A stretch of 64,000 nucleotides of DNA from NCBI GenBank assembly GCA_963978905.1, contig OZ022261.1, positions 8,743,992-8,807,991 of the forward strand. The letters run 5' to 3'. Below are positions 47,401-60,120 of the stretch, in pieces. A program made the position numbers and the translations under genes. Positions within the stretch are counted from its first letter, which is position 1. Every line of letters starts with the position of its first letter. Source of the DNA: Trichostrongylus colubriformis. Its lineage: Eukaryota > Nematoda > Chromadorea > Rhabditida > Trichostrongylidae. The notes beneath the pieces were generated by a model. The model did not search any database. It saw nothing but the letters and a program-made list of their open reading frames with translations, and had not been told where the DNA came from.

Positions 47401-50400
47401 GAGCCATCCATACATCACAAATGACTCTACTGAGAGTTGGGTTGAAATGGAGTTTTATGGAAAGTTCGAGGCTATTAAAAGTGGCTGCAGATCCCTCCCA
47501 CTCATGATGTACTTAACTTCAAGATGGGTATATCTACCATCAAAGTGAGCCACTGCAGTATATTGTTAGGATTTTTTGGGCGTACTTTTATTATATAGTT
47601 ACATAAGTACAAGTACTGCTTCAAGAACCTGTGTTACTAAAAAAATTTCAAACATCTTCTATTTAATTTGGACTTTCGGAATTTTGCAAAGTTCACATCT
47701 AACTGATGATACGCAGGAAGGAAATCTTCGATCGTGCATCTGGGAGCATGCCCCGTTATCAAACAAAGGCAAAAAATTGAACAAAAAATTCGAGTAACCT
47801 ACTTGGCCTCATTAAGGTGAGCGTTTCAATAGTATTTCGATGATCTCAAGAGGACAAGATTAGAACAAAGGTCTGTCGTAATACTACTGTATCAAGCATT
47901 CGAGAAATACGAAAATATTATCATTAATAACAATATTTGAGAACAGAATATACAACCAAAATATCCTCTAAACAATATGATTAGTTTGGAGGAGCTTTGA
48001 TGGGATTTATGCTACCAGAGCTTGACGAAGATTCAACTAATTCAGTTAAAAATCTTATAATGGTAATTCTAAGCTTGAAATTTTGCGTCAGGCCGATTCA
48101 TAACCAAGGACCGGCGCTATGACGGATGATGGCCCCATGGCGGATGGTGATCAGTCCCAAAAAAAGGAAGAATTCTTCCTGACCCAAAGAGGAGTTCCTA
48201 ATTCCACCAAGAATTTATGAAGTATCTTACCGTACTTGGTACGGTGACCCTTTTGGTACGGACCTTATTCTACTATACAACTACCACTGAAACTCTTTTA
48301 GAATTCGGCGAGTTGCCGAAAAAGCGAGTTTTTCAAAAGATTTCGCTTCAGGTTTTCAAAACTCACAACACATTTTCAAAGCGCAAAGCACTAGAACCGA
48401 GACGATTAGCCGTCGGTGCGCGTTTATAGAGCGGGACGATGTGCGATGGCGGAAGATAGCAGCACCAGCAGAAGCAGATGCATAAACTGACCAGTTTACA
48501 CGCAAACGAGTGCGTGGGATTTGTGAGGTTTTGCGTGTGTGTGTGAATGTGGCGAAATTAAACATATCACATGTTGAATATACGGGAACATATGATACAC
48601 TACGTTGAGGGTCCATATAAACGAACCTGGTCGGATTTTTGTGGAGCTTTAACCGTTAACGACACTTTCTCGTGTTGGACTCTCAACGGAGCACTGTCGA
48701 TAAGGATCGTCTTGTGAGCGGTCTCCTTTGAACTGAAACATACAATTAAAAGGATTTTTACTCTACTGGAATAGGACAGAGATGGAGAAGGAGGAGCATG
48801 AATCAGAGATGATTAAAAAGAGTCCCGAAAAGCTGGCATCCAATGCCAAAAGGGTATAACAGAAGACATGTCCGATATAGGCGTGGGGCGGAAAACAGCA
48901 CGTTTTCGCCCCTCATCATGCACATTGTGAACTGGTTTTCTACTGTACGAGTAAGAATGATCGACCGACAACTGATTTGCCCATGAATTGCCCCCATCGT
49001 AAAGTGCGTCGGTGATTGAGGGACGAGACGCACGTCAACACACAGCATGAGGTCCGAATAATGCCTACATAAATGTTGTTTGAAGACAAAAAGTTCAATC
49101 GGAGGTTAGCTGTGGTGGGTCTGACCATGAAAACAGGTCCCCACACGCAGCGTAGTGCAGGTGCAGTTCTCCCAAGACCTACTGATAGCTATGAATTCGT
49201 GAGCATGTATATATGGTGGTGCGTGTTGACAGAACCCCTACGAAGGCAGTAAAGAACGTGTAAATTTGAATGATTTCGGCCCATTGAGTGTCTCATTATA
49301 TGTGGATGACCCAAATCAGTACAACATCGATCATAAATTGTACCAATTTTGGGTGCGTTTGCGATGAGTAGAAAAAACCGCTCACAAGTGTCTTTTTCAG
49401 TGAAACCGTCGCCGACCTACTGAACTTGACCCTTGTAGTAACAAACAACTACGGCGTTTTAAAATGGGGCTCCATACCAACGAAGTAGGCTACACCTTTA
49501 CAAAATTGAGAAAACATTTAGAAGGTAACTCTCAGAGGACAAAATCGGCCCTATTTAAGTTAGACGGAAATTTGCTAGGGTATCATGAGCGGCGAATACA
49601 CACACACACACACACACACAATCTGGTCGAGTCATCCCCTAGATGAACGTAAAAACGGCTGAATTGGCTAATTCGATTAGGTCTAAGAAAAAGTGGACAG
49701 CTGCAATGTGTATTGCGATGAATAGGACAGCAATCCCCGTCGACCGCTACTATTCTATCGTAATCCGCCTGATAAATATAAGTAGAGGGCATGATGAGTA
49801 GGGAGGTGATCGAGGAGGACCGAGACAACGCTGATGAGCTGGCGATGTACGTCCTCTATTTGGAGATTAGCGCAAACTGAGGCGCGCACCCCCCATCCCA
49901 TCGCGGTCGTTCGTCGCCGTCCTTGTTCCTCCGAACTATTCACTGTTCGTCAGACAATGGTAGCTCAAAAATCGATTCGAACGGAATTCAATTGAGAAAG
50001 TCATTACTCGGTTTCGAAATTTACAAGAGGCTGGACGGTTCAGTTCGCTCGAGCAGACAACTATGGATATTTCAAATTCTTGCTAATCAAATTCCTGAAG
50101 GCTTAGGAATCTTGCTGTGGGTGAATCAAAAATATTATTTGGAACGTGGCGCTGGAGGAAAAATGATCGACTTTCAGTAGCATCCACAGGCTCGGGTTCT
50201 GAAATACTTATGGAAAAACATTCGATGATGGATACCAGGAATTTCTGAAATACTCAAGTATTTGCGGGCGTTTTTTTAGTTGGACACCCAGGCTTCATGA
50301 TAATCTCATATAGAATCGAAATTCAAAAGAACATTTCCATATGAAAGGTTGCTAGTTTTCCTTTTTTTGGAATCGAGCCATGGCTCCCAACCAGGTCATA

Positions 50401-51008
50401 CTGAAAGCATCATTAAATGGGAATGGAAGAAATTTATTGGATGCATTCGGGACCTACTCGCTTCATATCTCTGGAGGTACGATATCTGACCAGATGCGCA
50501 ATGTCAACGCTACTTATTACAGATTTCATCATTAGACCCTTGCGGTTCTGCCAGAGACGTAAGAAATTGTTTGAAAAATAGAATTTGCAAGCCCTTCTGG
50601 CCGGATTTTTCAGAAGAACACCGATTAAAGAAATTTTTGAAATTTCACTCCAATCAATCAGAATACGAAATGTTTCAAAAAAAAAATTGCGACCATTGGC
50701 AAAATGATACTAGCAGAGGGAGAGGGCAGTGTCGAAGGGTGCAACCATATCGGTTGTGGCTGGGGGACGGTACCGTGAATGCCAACGAATCACCCGTCAA
50801 ACGGCCGTTGGTTTTTATGGCGTACGGCCAGATGTTGCTTTAGTGCATCTGAATCGTCAACGATGAAGGATACGAGTAGGAGTATTGTATGAACCTGCTT
50901 TTCAAGGAGGTACTGTCTACTTGTGGTGCTGCACACAAAAATCCGGACTAGCAGAGGAATGGCTCACCTGAGTCTTCGTACTTCACAAAATACGGTAATT
51001 GTCCGCAT
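44465..51008 (-). CDS. Unrecognised Ser/Pro-rich protein, multi-exon
   Basis: Exons in gene order: 51008-50968 (tentative first coding exon), 48732-48627, 46998-46930, 46855-46754, 45870-45537, 45477-45360 and 44903-44769, followed by an unresolved last exon ending at a stop near 44465. All listed joins have GT/AG ends and matching phases, giving about 300 residues before the last exon. The product is rich in Ser, Thr, Pro and Gln. It has a short amphipathic stretch (VEQKLQEISQEVENLAAAA), a proline tract (LPPPQPPPKP) and a conserved-looking helix across the 45537/45477 junction (LADRLSK then GIHDLTQGSSDRLQRWKTKL). No signal peptide or membrane segment. I do not recognise the family; a disordered adaptor is a guess. 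The uninterrupted frame through the 59-base intron at 45478-45536 is misleading, because splicing changes the frame. Confidence 0.6.
45871..46753. other. Intron of the Ser/Pro-rich gene
   Basis: Separates exons 46754-46855 and 45537-45870. A 73-codon antisense frame (46267-46488) has no motif. Confidence 0.5.
46999..48626. other. Intron of the Ser/Pro-rich gene
   Basis: A 71-codon minus-strand frame at 47203-47418 could be an alternative exon but lacks clean splice ends. The segment at about 48295-48360 (CCGAAAAAGCGAGTTTTT...TTTCGCT) resembles 54285-54320, a weak dispersed repeat. Confidence 0.4.
48733..50967. other. Long first intron of the Ser/Pro-rich gene, if the first exon is correct
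   Basis: Contains a CA microsatellite at 49598-49619 and short frames without motifs (49464, 49583, 49923, 50571). If the tentative exon at 50968-51008 is wrong, this is 5' intergenic sequence. Confidence 0.4.
49598..49619 (+). repeat. CA dinucleotide microsatellite
   Basis: About eleven CA units directly following CGAATA. Confidence 0.9.
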
Positions 51009-51023
51009 TGGAACCGTCCTCTT

Positions 51024-52828
51024 CTGGCGACCACAAAAAATACCGCGGTGAATCCGATAAAGTAGCGCAGTTACATGCTTTCTTAACATTGAGATGCCTT
51101 TAGAGCATGGCAATGTCCGGCGTAGCACGGACCGGAATATCCCACAACGAACTCTAGTGTGTTAGTGTGCGTGTCCCTGTGTACGAGGGCAACTGTGTTG
51201 GAAAATCGCCTCCGAACTCACGTTGATGAATGAGGGCGGCTCGCACTTGGCAGCTCTTTTTTTCAACACCACATTTTTTCGGCTCGTTCAGCAGATCTGA
51301 AGCCCGACAGCATTTTTTTTCCACTCATCCTTCGACGGCTAGAAAAAGGTGAATGCCACTGTGCCGAGCTGTGCGGACATATCGATGGCTTAATTAGGAA
51401 CGGGTTGAGGCTATAGGAGAACGACGTTAACAGTAGCATTTGGCACGTTTACTGTAATTTTGGTGAGGGTGACCTCGAGACTGACCAGGCATAGGCATGC
51501 GTGCCATTAGCCTCAGTTGACATCTGATATCGTTGAAGGAGCCATTCAGACTCTTCGTGAGACCAATGCGCCAATTGTAAATGGCAACCAATCCATGGCC
51601 CATTCAAAAGATGTCAAGCAGAGGGTCCTGATGTGGCTGAGATTCGCCATGCATCTAGTGTCACTCAAAGTCGTATTGGCAAGTGCTACTTATAATTTTA
51701 GACACATATTGAGTATTCATGAATTCTGTCCCACCTCCAACATTTTTAAATCAGTATTTCCCTATTAAATACTCATTAAAGCTCAATGATATAGTTTTTC
51801 TTTCACGGCATCCGCCAATCTTTGGAGCTGCTTCATGAAGGCATTGGCAAATTTCCAAAAGTAAGTACTGAAAAATCTAAAAAAGGCCATAAGTGGAACA
51901 GAATTCATGAACCAACGTAATGCAGTGACTCAAGGGGGTCAACCGGAATACAAGTCATACTTTCATATTGTTCAAACGAGTCTGGTACCTATTCAGCGAC
52001 CCAAGAGGATGGATGGCTTGGCTATCCTGGGTGAAAGATTTGAACCCCTATGATTCGAAAGGGATGGCTTGTCGAAACATAACCTCCGCGCGACGAAGGA
52101 GGACATAAGGAAAAGATGTGCAGTTTCCTCTTCTCTTACAGAGGCAATGACATGTTGAATTTGCCACTTGGCCAATGTCGATAGGAGGCACAGGTTATAC
52201 AAAAAGGATACAAGTAGGACGAGCCTATAACGGGTTCAAGACAGCTACTTTCACACAGCTTATAGAAATACTACGATCTACGAAAGGGCCTGATGGTTAC
52301 AGACCTCCAAGGGATAAGGGCCTTACACAACTCCCATCCACATTGACCAGGTTCACGCACCTTTACGTCGACAGTGGCTCCGATTACTGAATTTTCCAAT
52401 TATTAAAACCCACTGCGACAAGAAGAACGGATTAGAGTCTCGCTTTTAGAAGGATCATTGTACTTTTCTATGGTGCAGATGAACATGTTGCACAAGCCGT
52501 GCGCGTCTCATGCACGTGCTGAACCCTTTTACGCTATATGATCTTGTCTGAGTACAGCTGTCACCACAAAGAAACTGCATTCTCGTAACCAGAGCATCTT
52601 GTGTGTTACACTAATTTTGACATTGCAGTCAAAGAAAATCAGCAGAGTCGTAATGCGGTCGATAATTGCCCGGCACACATCGGCAGTACTTCGAAGAACC
52701 TCGCTCTCTGCAGACGATTTTTTTTTGTACTCAAGAACAGACTGGTCATTATCAAACATTAGGCTGTTTACCAAGGGGTGGCGTCCTAGAATCGCTCACG
52801 GGAAATACTACTTCCCCTTCGAAGAATC
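51024..52828. other. Unassigned intergenic DNA
   Basis: Frames at 51517-51768 and 52175-52390 (plus) and 51993-52202 (minus) were checked for transposon protein motifs. The plus frame ends in LYVDSGSDY, reminiscent of an aspartic protease DSG, but is too short to assign. Nothing else is supported. Confidence 0.35.
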
Positions 52829-53235
52829 GTGCACGGAAAAATGAATTCCTCTACTACCGATATATTTATGTTATATTTGCTTAATAAGGAAAGCATGGAA
52901 AGTTTCACGCGATGAAGTGAAAATCCGGCTTAGACACACCCCCTCAGAGTGGTGGCCTAGAGGATGGAGCGTCGCAGTAAATACACGCTCCGTTTTCCTC
53001 CGCGATGGGAAACGAGCAGTGGGGCTGTCTACGTAACTTTCTGTTCCCACTATGCGGCTCCGACCGCGGTGGACGACGGGGAGGGCATTTGCTCTGAGGT
53101 CCCGCCCCCTCGTCCACCACTTTGAGAAGCTGTATCTCAGCCAAATTCCCAATCTGAAACGCAGGCTCTTATTGAGCAAATACAAAATATACATTGTTGG
53201 CAGAGGAGCTCATTTTTTTCGTGCGCGATTTCTTC
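52829..53235. mobile_element. Palindromic MITE family 1 (about 405 bp)
   Basis: Same architecture and GC-rich centre as 18742-19181: TACGTAACTTTCTGTTCCC, GGACGACGGGGAGGGCAT and GAAGCTGTATCTCAGCC are shared. Ends are inverted (GCACGGAAAAATGAATTCC against GAGCTCATTTTTTTCGTGC). No coding capacity. Confidence 0.8.
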
Positions 53236-53291
53236 AAATCACTTTACTAGTAGATGATGTACATGAACAGATCATGAAACAGACCAAAAAA

Positions 53292-53646
53292 ATGTTCTTT
53301 GTTCCAAAGGTATATCGGGAAATTGGAAGAAGAGCAGCTTCTTTAATTTCTGCCGAGCAACTATAACTGTCTGCGAGTGGAGCACATTTCAAATGTTCGC
53401 GCCCATCGTTGATTTGTTTCTCACTCTGCGTCTCTGAGTGACCGTCACCTCTTTGCTCCTAGAGCCTTCGTGGCCGGCGAGCTCCCTCAGACACCCCATT
53501 CCGTCAGATGTCACCTTGAAAAGTTCGATCTCAGACAGATTCTTGTTTTTTTGTGTGAAACTTTGCATGCGGCCCTTGTTAAGCGAACACGACGGAAGCA
53601 TAGAGAAACAGGAGAAGTTGAACTTTCGTAGACGATTCCTTTAACT
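53292..53646. mobile_element. MITE family 1 relative, adjacent copy
   Basis: Right end CGTAGACGATTCCTTTAA and GTGTGAAACTTTGCATGCGG match the family. The interior (ATTTCAAATGTTCGCGCC, TCACCTCTTTGCTCC) matches the 60885 subtype. It lies only about 55 bases from the previous copy, so two family members of different subtype are side by side. Confidence 0.7.
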
Positions 53647-55284
53647 GACCATAGCAGATCGTAGCATCGTCAGAGATATTCTGGTTTCCATGTAGACAAC
53701 CTCGATGCCAAAATTTTTTGGAAAACCGCTGCTCGGGACTCGATCGATTGACCATAAAAGCTCAAAGAACGAATGTTTCAGTGCAGCGATATATCATCTT
53801 GTCGATGGCCGCACCAATAAATCGTGTAAATCGCGTGCAACTGAATGGGATCGGAACGGAACGTAGAGCGGGGAGTTTGGTGAGTATCTCGCCCATTTCA
53901 AAGATTCTATGAGATCAAGAAAAGCACGTGCAATATCAGGCTTGGTATAGCGGATTGCACATAATAATACCTAATTTGTCGAATAATACTTCATTTTTTA
54001 AATTTCAATTTTGTATGAGACTGTCATGAATTCCTACAGGAACGTTGGTGATATGTATTCTTTATCACTACTCTTTATCAAATTGTTTTATTTTGTATTC
54101 ATATTTTTAGAAGAACTATTTCCAGCAATCGAGTAGATTGCGCTATAAAAACCACGCATCGCGTCGCTGGAACAAACCACTAAGGTTCATCTCATCTGGG
54201 GCCTAAATTTTACTCCTTTTCATGGCCTGCTGGTCAGCCGCGCTGGGTTACAATGGACCCTAGGTGCTTGTAATATTCGGTTAATCTCCGAAAAAGCGAG
54301 TTTTTTGGAAAATTTCGCTGCAGCTTGTTTGTAATCTGAGCTCCAATGAAACTTGTTAATGTTGCAAATAAGCTGTGCAATGCAATGGAAATGATCAGGT
54401 GTGCTGTTTTCATTGAAATTTTACCCTAGGTAGCTGGGATATCATCCTACATAGCGCAGAGATTGGATTTGAAGGTGGGGATTCCATTTTCGCAGTTGAG
54501 GTTGGATGGGAGGTCGTATTTTTCAAAAATTCCTCGACAAATCGTGAATAACTGATCTACACAGGCGCAGCCTTAAGGAAAACACTTATGATCATGACTG
54601 TTAAGGAAGTTTCAAGCCGATCGATCTCCAAAAAATAAATATGTCCTCAATCGATAGTCATTTTTGTATTAGGTGGAAGAAGCTTGATTAAAATTGACTT
54701 TTTTGGGGAGACGGCTTGAGTATAGACAAAAGACGCATCAGATGCATCGGACAGCAAGAGGGGGAGGGGATCATGATTTCAAGAAATTCCGAAATGATAG
54801 TACCGGAGACCCCCTTCTTGAGGAAGAGAGTCGTACTTTGAAATTTTTTCTCGACCACAGGCTCGATCCTCGTTGAGAGCCAAGCAGTAGAAAATGTTTC
54901 AACAACAAAAACTAGGTTTTTATATCCAGGATACCCGCTTGTTCTTCATTTTGGCACTCAGTTGAAATTTCATTATATAACTGGACCGAAATTCGGAGGA
55001 GAACACAATTTTCACTTTACATGAAAGAAGATGATCTTCAAATTACCATGCACAGAAATCCTACGATCATATCGGATCCGAAAAATTGAGAGACATTATA
55101 CTTGAGTTTTTGCTGCCTAAAGGCACAATCAGGGGTAAGGGAGGAAATGGAAACAAGGAAGACAGGTCCTATGGAATCAAAGCTCAGAAAAAAGAATCCG
55201 TGGCGAGATTCACGTCGAAAAGCGCATCTTGGGGTATCTAGCGCGATCTGGCTGCACTGCCTTTCACGGTGCCTCAAAACGTCA
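53647..55284. other. Unassigned intergenic DNA
   Basis: Short frames only. ATCGATAGTCA and CTGATCTACACAGGC near 54545-54660 weakly resemble blocks at 42810 and 25020. No gene supported. Confidence 0.4.
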
Positions 55285-55426
55285 GGCCGCCTTCATACTC
55301 TGCGGTGCCAGCGGCAGGGTGTGGCTGCATCGTATCAGCACCTCCGCCGATGCCATACTGCCTCGCTGTCTTTGAACACCGCCACGCGCTGCTCCCGGCA
55401 CCACACCGAGAAGTATGAAGGCGGCC
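55285..55426. mobile_element. Palindromic MITE family 2 (about 142 bp)
   Basis: Ends GGCCGCCTTCATACTCTGCGGTGCC and, inverted, GGCACCACACCGAGAAGTATGAAGGCGGCC. The interior repeats GGTGTGGCTGC/CGCCACGCGCTGC as at 19336. The flanking bases (TCA/ATA) no longer show an intact TTA duplication. Confidence 0.8.
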
Positions 55427-56201
55427 ATAGGCGAGCTTCTGCGATAGCGGTGCAACTTTTGCGGCTGGCTGATTAAACCCTCGCTCGTCTGCATTATTCC
55501 TTAGCTACTAATTATGCAGGGGCGCAAAGGGGGAAGGGGGGGGGGGAGATGAGAAGAGAGTGTTCGGGATTCCTATTTCTTGCGTTTTTTACCTTTTCAT
55601 TCCATTCTTTTCCTGCTGTTGCACTTCTGAGTACCTGACTTGCATATTTATCAGTTATACCATCGTTGGCCACATTTCTCCCTAACGCCGTTTTCAGGTG
55701 CCAATCCAGATGACGGGAAATCCTGCGTTTGTTGCACCACCACCACCGCTGCCAACCGAACCCCCCCGTGCAGAACAGTTTCTCTACGCAGGTATTCTCA
55801 AATTATATACAGTAGCGCTCAAAGTATTCCGCCAAATGGTTTTTCACTTGTAACTTTTTTGCGACCGGACCGATCTAAGAGAAATTTTAGTATGCTGTAC
55901 TTGGAGGCACTGCATACTTAATATACTATTTTGGCGCTCAACGGTGTAAGTTACGTGGTTGAATGGAATTTTTTTGTTTTTGGAGTGCCATCCCTATGGT
56001 GCTGCTGTCATAAAAGTCGTGGTCTTTCTACAAAATATTGATGTTCCCTGAGACTTGCTCGTTTCATTTTTGTAAAGAAAGCCGTTTTTCTTGACCAAGC
56101 CTTCTCTTTTTTCCCAGTGGTTTTGTAGTAAATTCTTGTAAGAAACCATGAAAAGAGTCAAGCGGCAATCAAGTAGAAGGAAATGTTGACAGTAGGTTCA
56201 G
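55427..56201. other. Unassigned DNA with a Tc1/mariner-type terminal sequence
   Basis: At 55807, TATACAGTAGCGCTCAAAGTAT has the TA-flanked CAGT...CCAAAAGTAT form common in Tc1/mariner termini. A similar sequence, TACAGTAGCGGCCAAAAGTAT, lies at 60012. A partly inverted match ends near 55945 (TTTTGGCGCTCAACGG). A G-rich tract lies near 55536. Confidence 0.45.
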
Positions 56202-57723
56202 GCACCACATATCAAAATTTTGTCAAATTTGGTCAACTAGTAAAAAGTTATGACAAAAAAGTGTTTGGCCGAATACTTTCGAGCGCTATGAACTGTAGTT
56301 CCGTCTGCTTCGAACAGGCTATAAAAGGTCTGCTGTGTGAAATCCTCCAATCATATGTCATGAACGAATCGAACAATGACCTAGTTCCACGACGTGCCTG
56401 CATGGTTCCTTATACAGGTTAGGAGAGTTGTCATGAATGTGGTAAAGAACAAATGAGAGCAGGTTTCACATGATTGCCAGAACAAATGTGCCTTGTACAA
56501 GACAGGCTTTCAAACCCATCATATGCCAGTAAAACTTGTCAAGTGGAATGCAATGGGACGAAATTTGAAGGTACACTTAGGAACTGGTTTGAATGCTTCA
56601 GAAGTGATTATGTGTTTTTGTCTAGAAGCCTGAAGTGGACAGACATCGGCTGCAACTTGTAACTTTAAAATTGAAACGTCGAGCGAAATAGGCAGGCAAG
56701 GTAATTCAAAAGGGATCAGTATTCCAGAAACCGTCAGTTGCAGTGCTTCTTGTGAAAATATTTCCTACTTAATCATCACTCCGCCCGCCCTATCAAAACG
56801 AGAAAGGAGAAAATAGCACTGAAGTTGTGTCAGGGGATATCAGCCATCTGGCGCTAACAATCACATTACAGACTTAGGACACCGTAAGGGGACCGTTTTG
56901 GCATACGGTGAATACTTGCAGTTCTTTCATATTGCCGCAATTGCACACACGACGCATGGCATCGTGCCAAGAATCGAGTATGTAAATCACCACATGTATT
57001 TTATTCGGATTGGATCTTTATTATGAAAATCATTCAATTCCTACCCTCCCTTATCTCCTTTCCATTATTTCATTTGTTTGTTGTTAAGTGCTGTTGTTCA
57101 ATATTTGACTTGTTTCCCATCACCATGAATGAATGAGATACGTCCCACGTGACAACAAGTGACGATTACATTAGTGTGTGCCAGCGAACAACTAGGAAAG
57201 GTGATGTTGCAGTCTGCATTGATACGCGGGAGATCGCGAATGCTGACTATAAAGTTGCATTTTCAAGCCAAGTATCGCATTTTTTATCCCATCCAACCTG
57301 GAATATTCGTTTTAAGATCAACACTTCTTCCCATTTCCCTTCTTCTTCCTATCCATTCTAAGTGCCTTTGAGAAACCGCGTCTCAGAAACCAAAAACATG
57401 GCCGTCGATAGCGTATTAGAGGCCAGTAATGCCCTCAACAATCAGAACAAATAAGAAACCACTTCACATCCCATTGTTGCATAGGAAATGTGGAAAAAAA
57501 TCTCCGTATGCACCGTAGCTCGACCACAGAACTTACCAGTATATTAGTGTGTGACAATTCCTACTTACCTAATGAAGCTACTACATGGTCAGGCTTTCAA
57601 AAAAAATGCGTTGAGAATAGCAGCTGCATCAATGCGATTTCAACATTCTTTGGAGCTGTTATTTACGAATGCCCCAGAAATTTTTGGCTACCACGGGACA
57701 TACCACAACCGAAACTTACGTGA
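56202..57723 (+). CDS. Tentative cysteine-rich extracellular protein (3 exons found, 5' end missing)
   Basis: Exons 56202-56417, 56481-56570 and 57530-57723 are flanked by AG and GT and are all compatible in phase 1. The first two are symmetric (216 and 90 bases), the pattern typical of shuffled extracellular modules. Cysteines recur: NCSSVCFEQAIKGLLCE, PRRACM, EQMCL, KTCQVECNG, then TTWSGFQKKCVENSSCINAI and IYECP. The third exon resembles the W-x(5)-C-x(5)-C spacing of nematode PAN/CW domains, but too weakly to assign. It ends at TGA 57721-57723, and an AATAAA lies about 110 bases on at 57833-57838. No signal peptide was found, because the first exon is not identified. Internal exons within the 959-base second intron may be missed. 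Confidence 0.45.
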
Positions 57724-57832
57724 CTAAACACAACAGTTAAAGATACCGAAAATGGTAAATTTGGAAGATTTCGGAATAATAGCAGAATATGAAAGATAGG
57801 GTGTTTTAGCGTAACTTTAGAAAAAAGAGTAA

Positions 57833-57838
57833 AATAAA
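57833..57838 (+). terminator. AATAAA polyadenylation signal, tentative cysteine-rich gene
   Basis: Canonical hexamer about 110 bases after the stop at 57723. Confidence 0.4.
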
Positions 57839-60011
57839 ATGGCGAAAAACACAAGAAATAAGGACCTAGATCCCTCCTTCCCATTCCTCCCCTTTCGGGC
57901 CCCTCTGCATCACTAGCCGGTGAGGTAGATGAAGACAGGCGAGCTGAGCCAGCCGGTAGTAAACGTTCCGCTCTCACGGGAACTCGCCTGGCTGATGCGC
58001 GGTAGCGTGAGTGCATGTGCTACAGGATCGTAATAAGACCCCAAGCCGCGCCTTTCCAATGCGGGTTTCGCCACACATAATCTCTTCCTGACTAAAGTCT
58101 TTGTTTCTAATCGCATTTTTCCAGTTCTCATTTTCCCCTAATTTCAGACTGTGCCTTTGAGGCCTGGGAGTGAAAATCGGCGATGCGTGCTTCTTCTTCT
58201 TTGAAAACGCTACTTGCGATTATATTACGTGTGTTATGGTCTCAGAAATAAAATTAGTGCTGAGAGATGAGCCATCCCCACAGAAACATTACAGGAAACC
58301 TTTGGAAAAAAGGTTGAAAATAAGTTTCGCGTAGTTTCTTTAATTGTTTGATGGTATTACGTGAAGTTTAACGAAATGACCTATTCCAATCCCTTGAAGA
58401 CATCACAATCGATCGCAGATGTCCTTTACCACCTCGTGCCTGCACCACATCAAGCGGAGACGGGATCCGTTGTCTCGTCCTGTTCGAACGACCTCTGCGC
58501 CTCAGTGACAACCTTGCACCGCTATAAGGGTGGGGCCTTAGCAGCTGCTGACCGCTACCTCCGCCCACAGATGGACTAGAACACCATTGTTATCACGAAG
58601 CACGCTTTTACCGGTAATTTTGGTCAATCGTAGAATATGGAAGTAGTGACGGTAATTAGTGTTAAACCAGAGAATGAACAGAATGACATGGTCAGAAACC
58701 CGAAAAGCAAAACCCTCTTTACCGCAAATCTTCGAAACGCTTCCGCCCACTGCATCAGAGAATGGGGTGATGCAGACGGCACAGCCACCTTTGCCAATGC
58801 TGCTCCGCCCTCTATGGCTCTTGCACCATCGGCAACCTTCGCAACAATACGGATTCAAGTTAGCAGGGGTTGATGAACCCAGAGTTTAACACGAGTTTTG
58901 CCACAGCACACAAAAGAACTTCTTCTCTACTATCACCTGTAACGGTGTCTCTGAACAAACATCTCACACTGTTACAGGGTCAATCTCAGGCAAATTTTTT
59001 GGGAGTCGAAACCACAGTATTCATGTTTGCCGTGAAACTCTATAGGTCAATCCCAAAACGTACAATTCCGCTACTACTTCATGGTCAATCGACACGAAAA
59101 ACCGGAAACCCCATGATTTGTCCGTCTTTTTGCCATAACACTCTCCAAAATTCTCCAAGTAATTCGAAAAAGGTTTCAATAGAAAGCCCTGATTGAGGCG
59201 AATGTAAGAGCCGTTGGAACTTCCACTTTTCTTCTCTCTTTCGACATAATTTTCGAGATTTTCGCAAAATTTGCCTTGAAACTGAAACTTGAAACGCTAG
59301 AAGTCCATCACGTTGCGACAGATTTAGGAATGATCAGTAGAAAGTTGCAAACTCGATTTAAGCTGCAATACTAGGAAAACTCGTTTAAAGAGTTGGAACT
59401 GAGTTCTTTCAATAAAATTGTATGAGGAAGAGGTTTAAACTGGAAACGGCAACGAGGATAAGCAAGGAGATTATGAAATACTTCAAGTCAGAGGCAGAAT
59501 GAAAAGTAAGTGCACCAAATCCTTAGATTAATCTTTTCAGAAAACCAGTCAGAATCAAAATAGGTGAGTGTAAAGCTTTGAAAAATATAAGCAAAATAAA
59601 AACACATACATCATCTTTTTGTCGACACGTGTCTCGGCGAAGCATTCGCTTGGTTTCTTTTTTCTCGCGAACAAACCACCCTGCTTCTTATGATCCGGAG
59701 ACCTTGATGTGCTCCTAAATCAGAAAATCTGCTGTGAAGGTGAACTGAAGAGTAATTTGCCCACTTGGAAAATGAATTTGAAGGATTCAGTGAAGAAAAG
59801 ATGATGAAAGAGAAAACCAGGAAATCATCACGTGTTATTAGTCGCACGTGTTGTCATGTGTTGCACATATCATATTCATGGATTCAATCGACTACACTTG
59901 AAGGACACTGCCATGGTGCTACACCGTACTTACTTGTTTCAACAATACTCCTTTTTTACTACTGTTATATAGAGAATATCGTAGTGTTGAGTTGAGGGTG
60001 AAGCGAAATAC
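57839..60011. other. Unassigned intergenic DNA
   Basis: Frames of 60-108 codons on both strands (for example 58538-58858, 58870-59196) show no recognisable domain. A fragment near 59140-59180 resembles the 17400/29840 repeat. Confidence 0.4.
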
Positions 60012-60120
60012 TACAGTAGCGGCCAAAAGTATATGCGCTTTCGGATTGTAACTATAGCTTTAATCGACGTTCACATACATATCTCCTTCATTTTTTCGTT
60101 TTGGAAACTACTGTCATTCA

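Noticed and set aside
51993..52390. BEL/Pao or aspartic-protease remnant suggested by DSGS and PSILLG on opposite strands
   Set aside because: The motifs are isolated, on different strands, and no flanking domain supports a retroelement.
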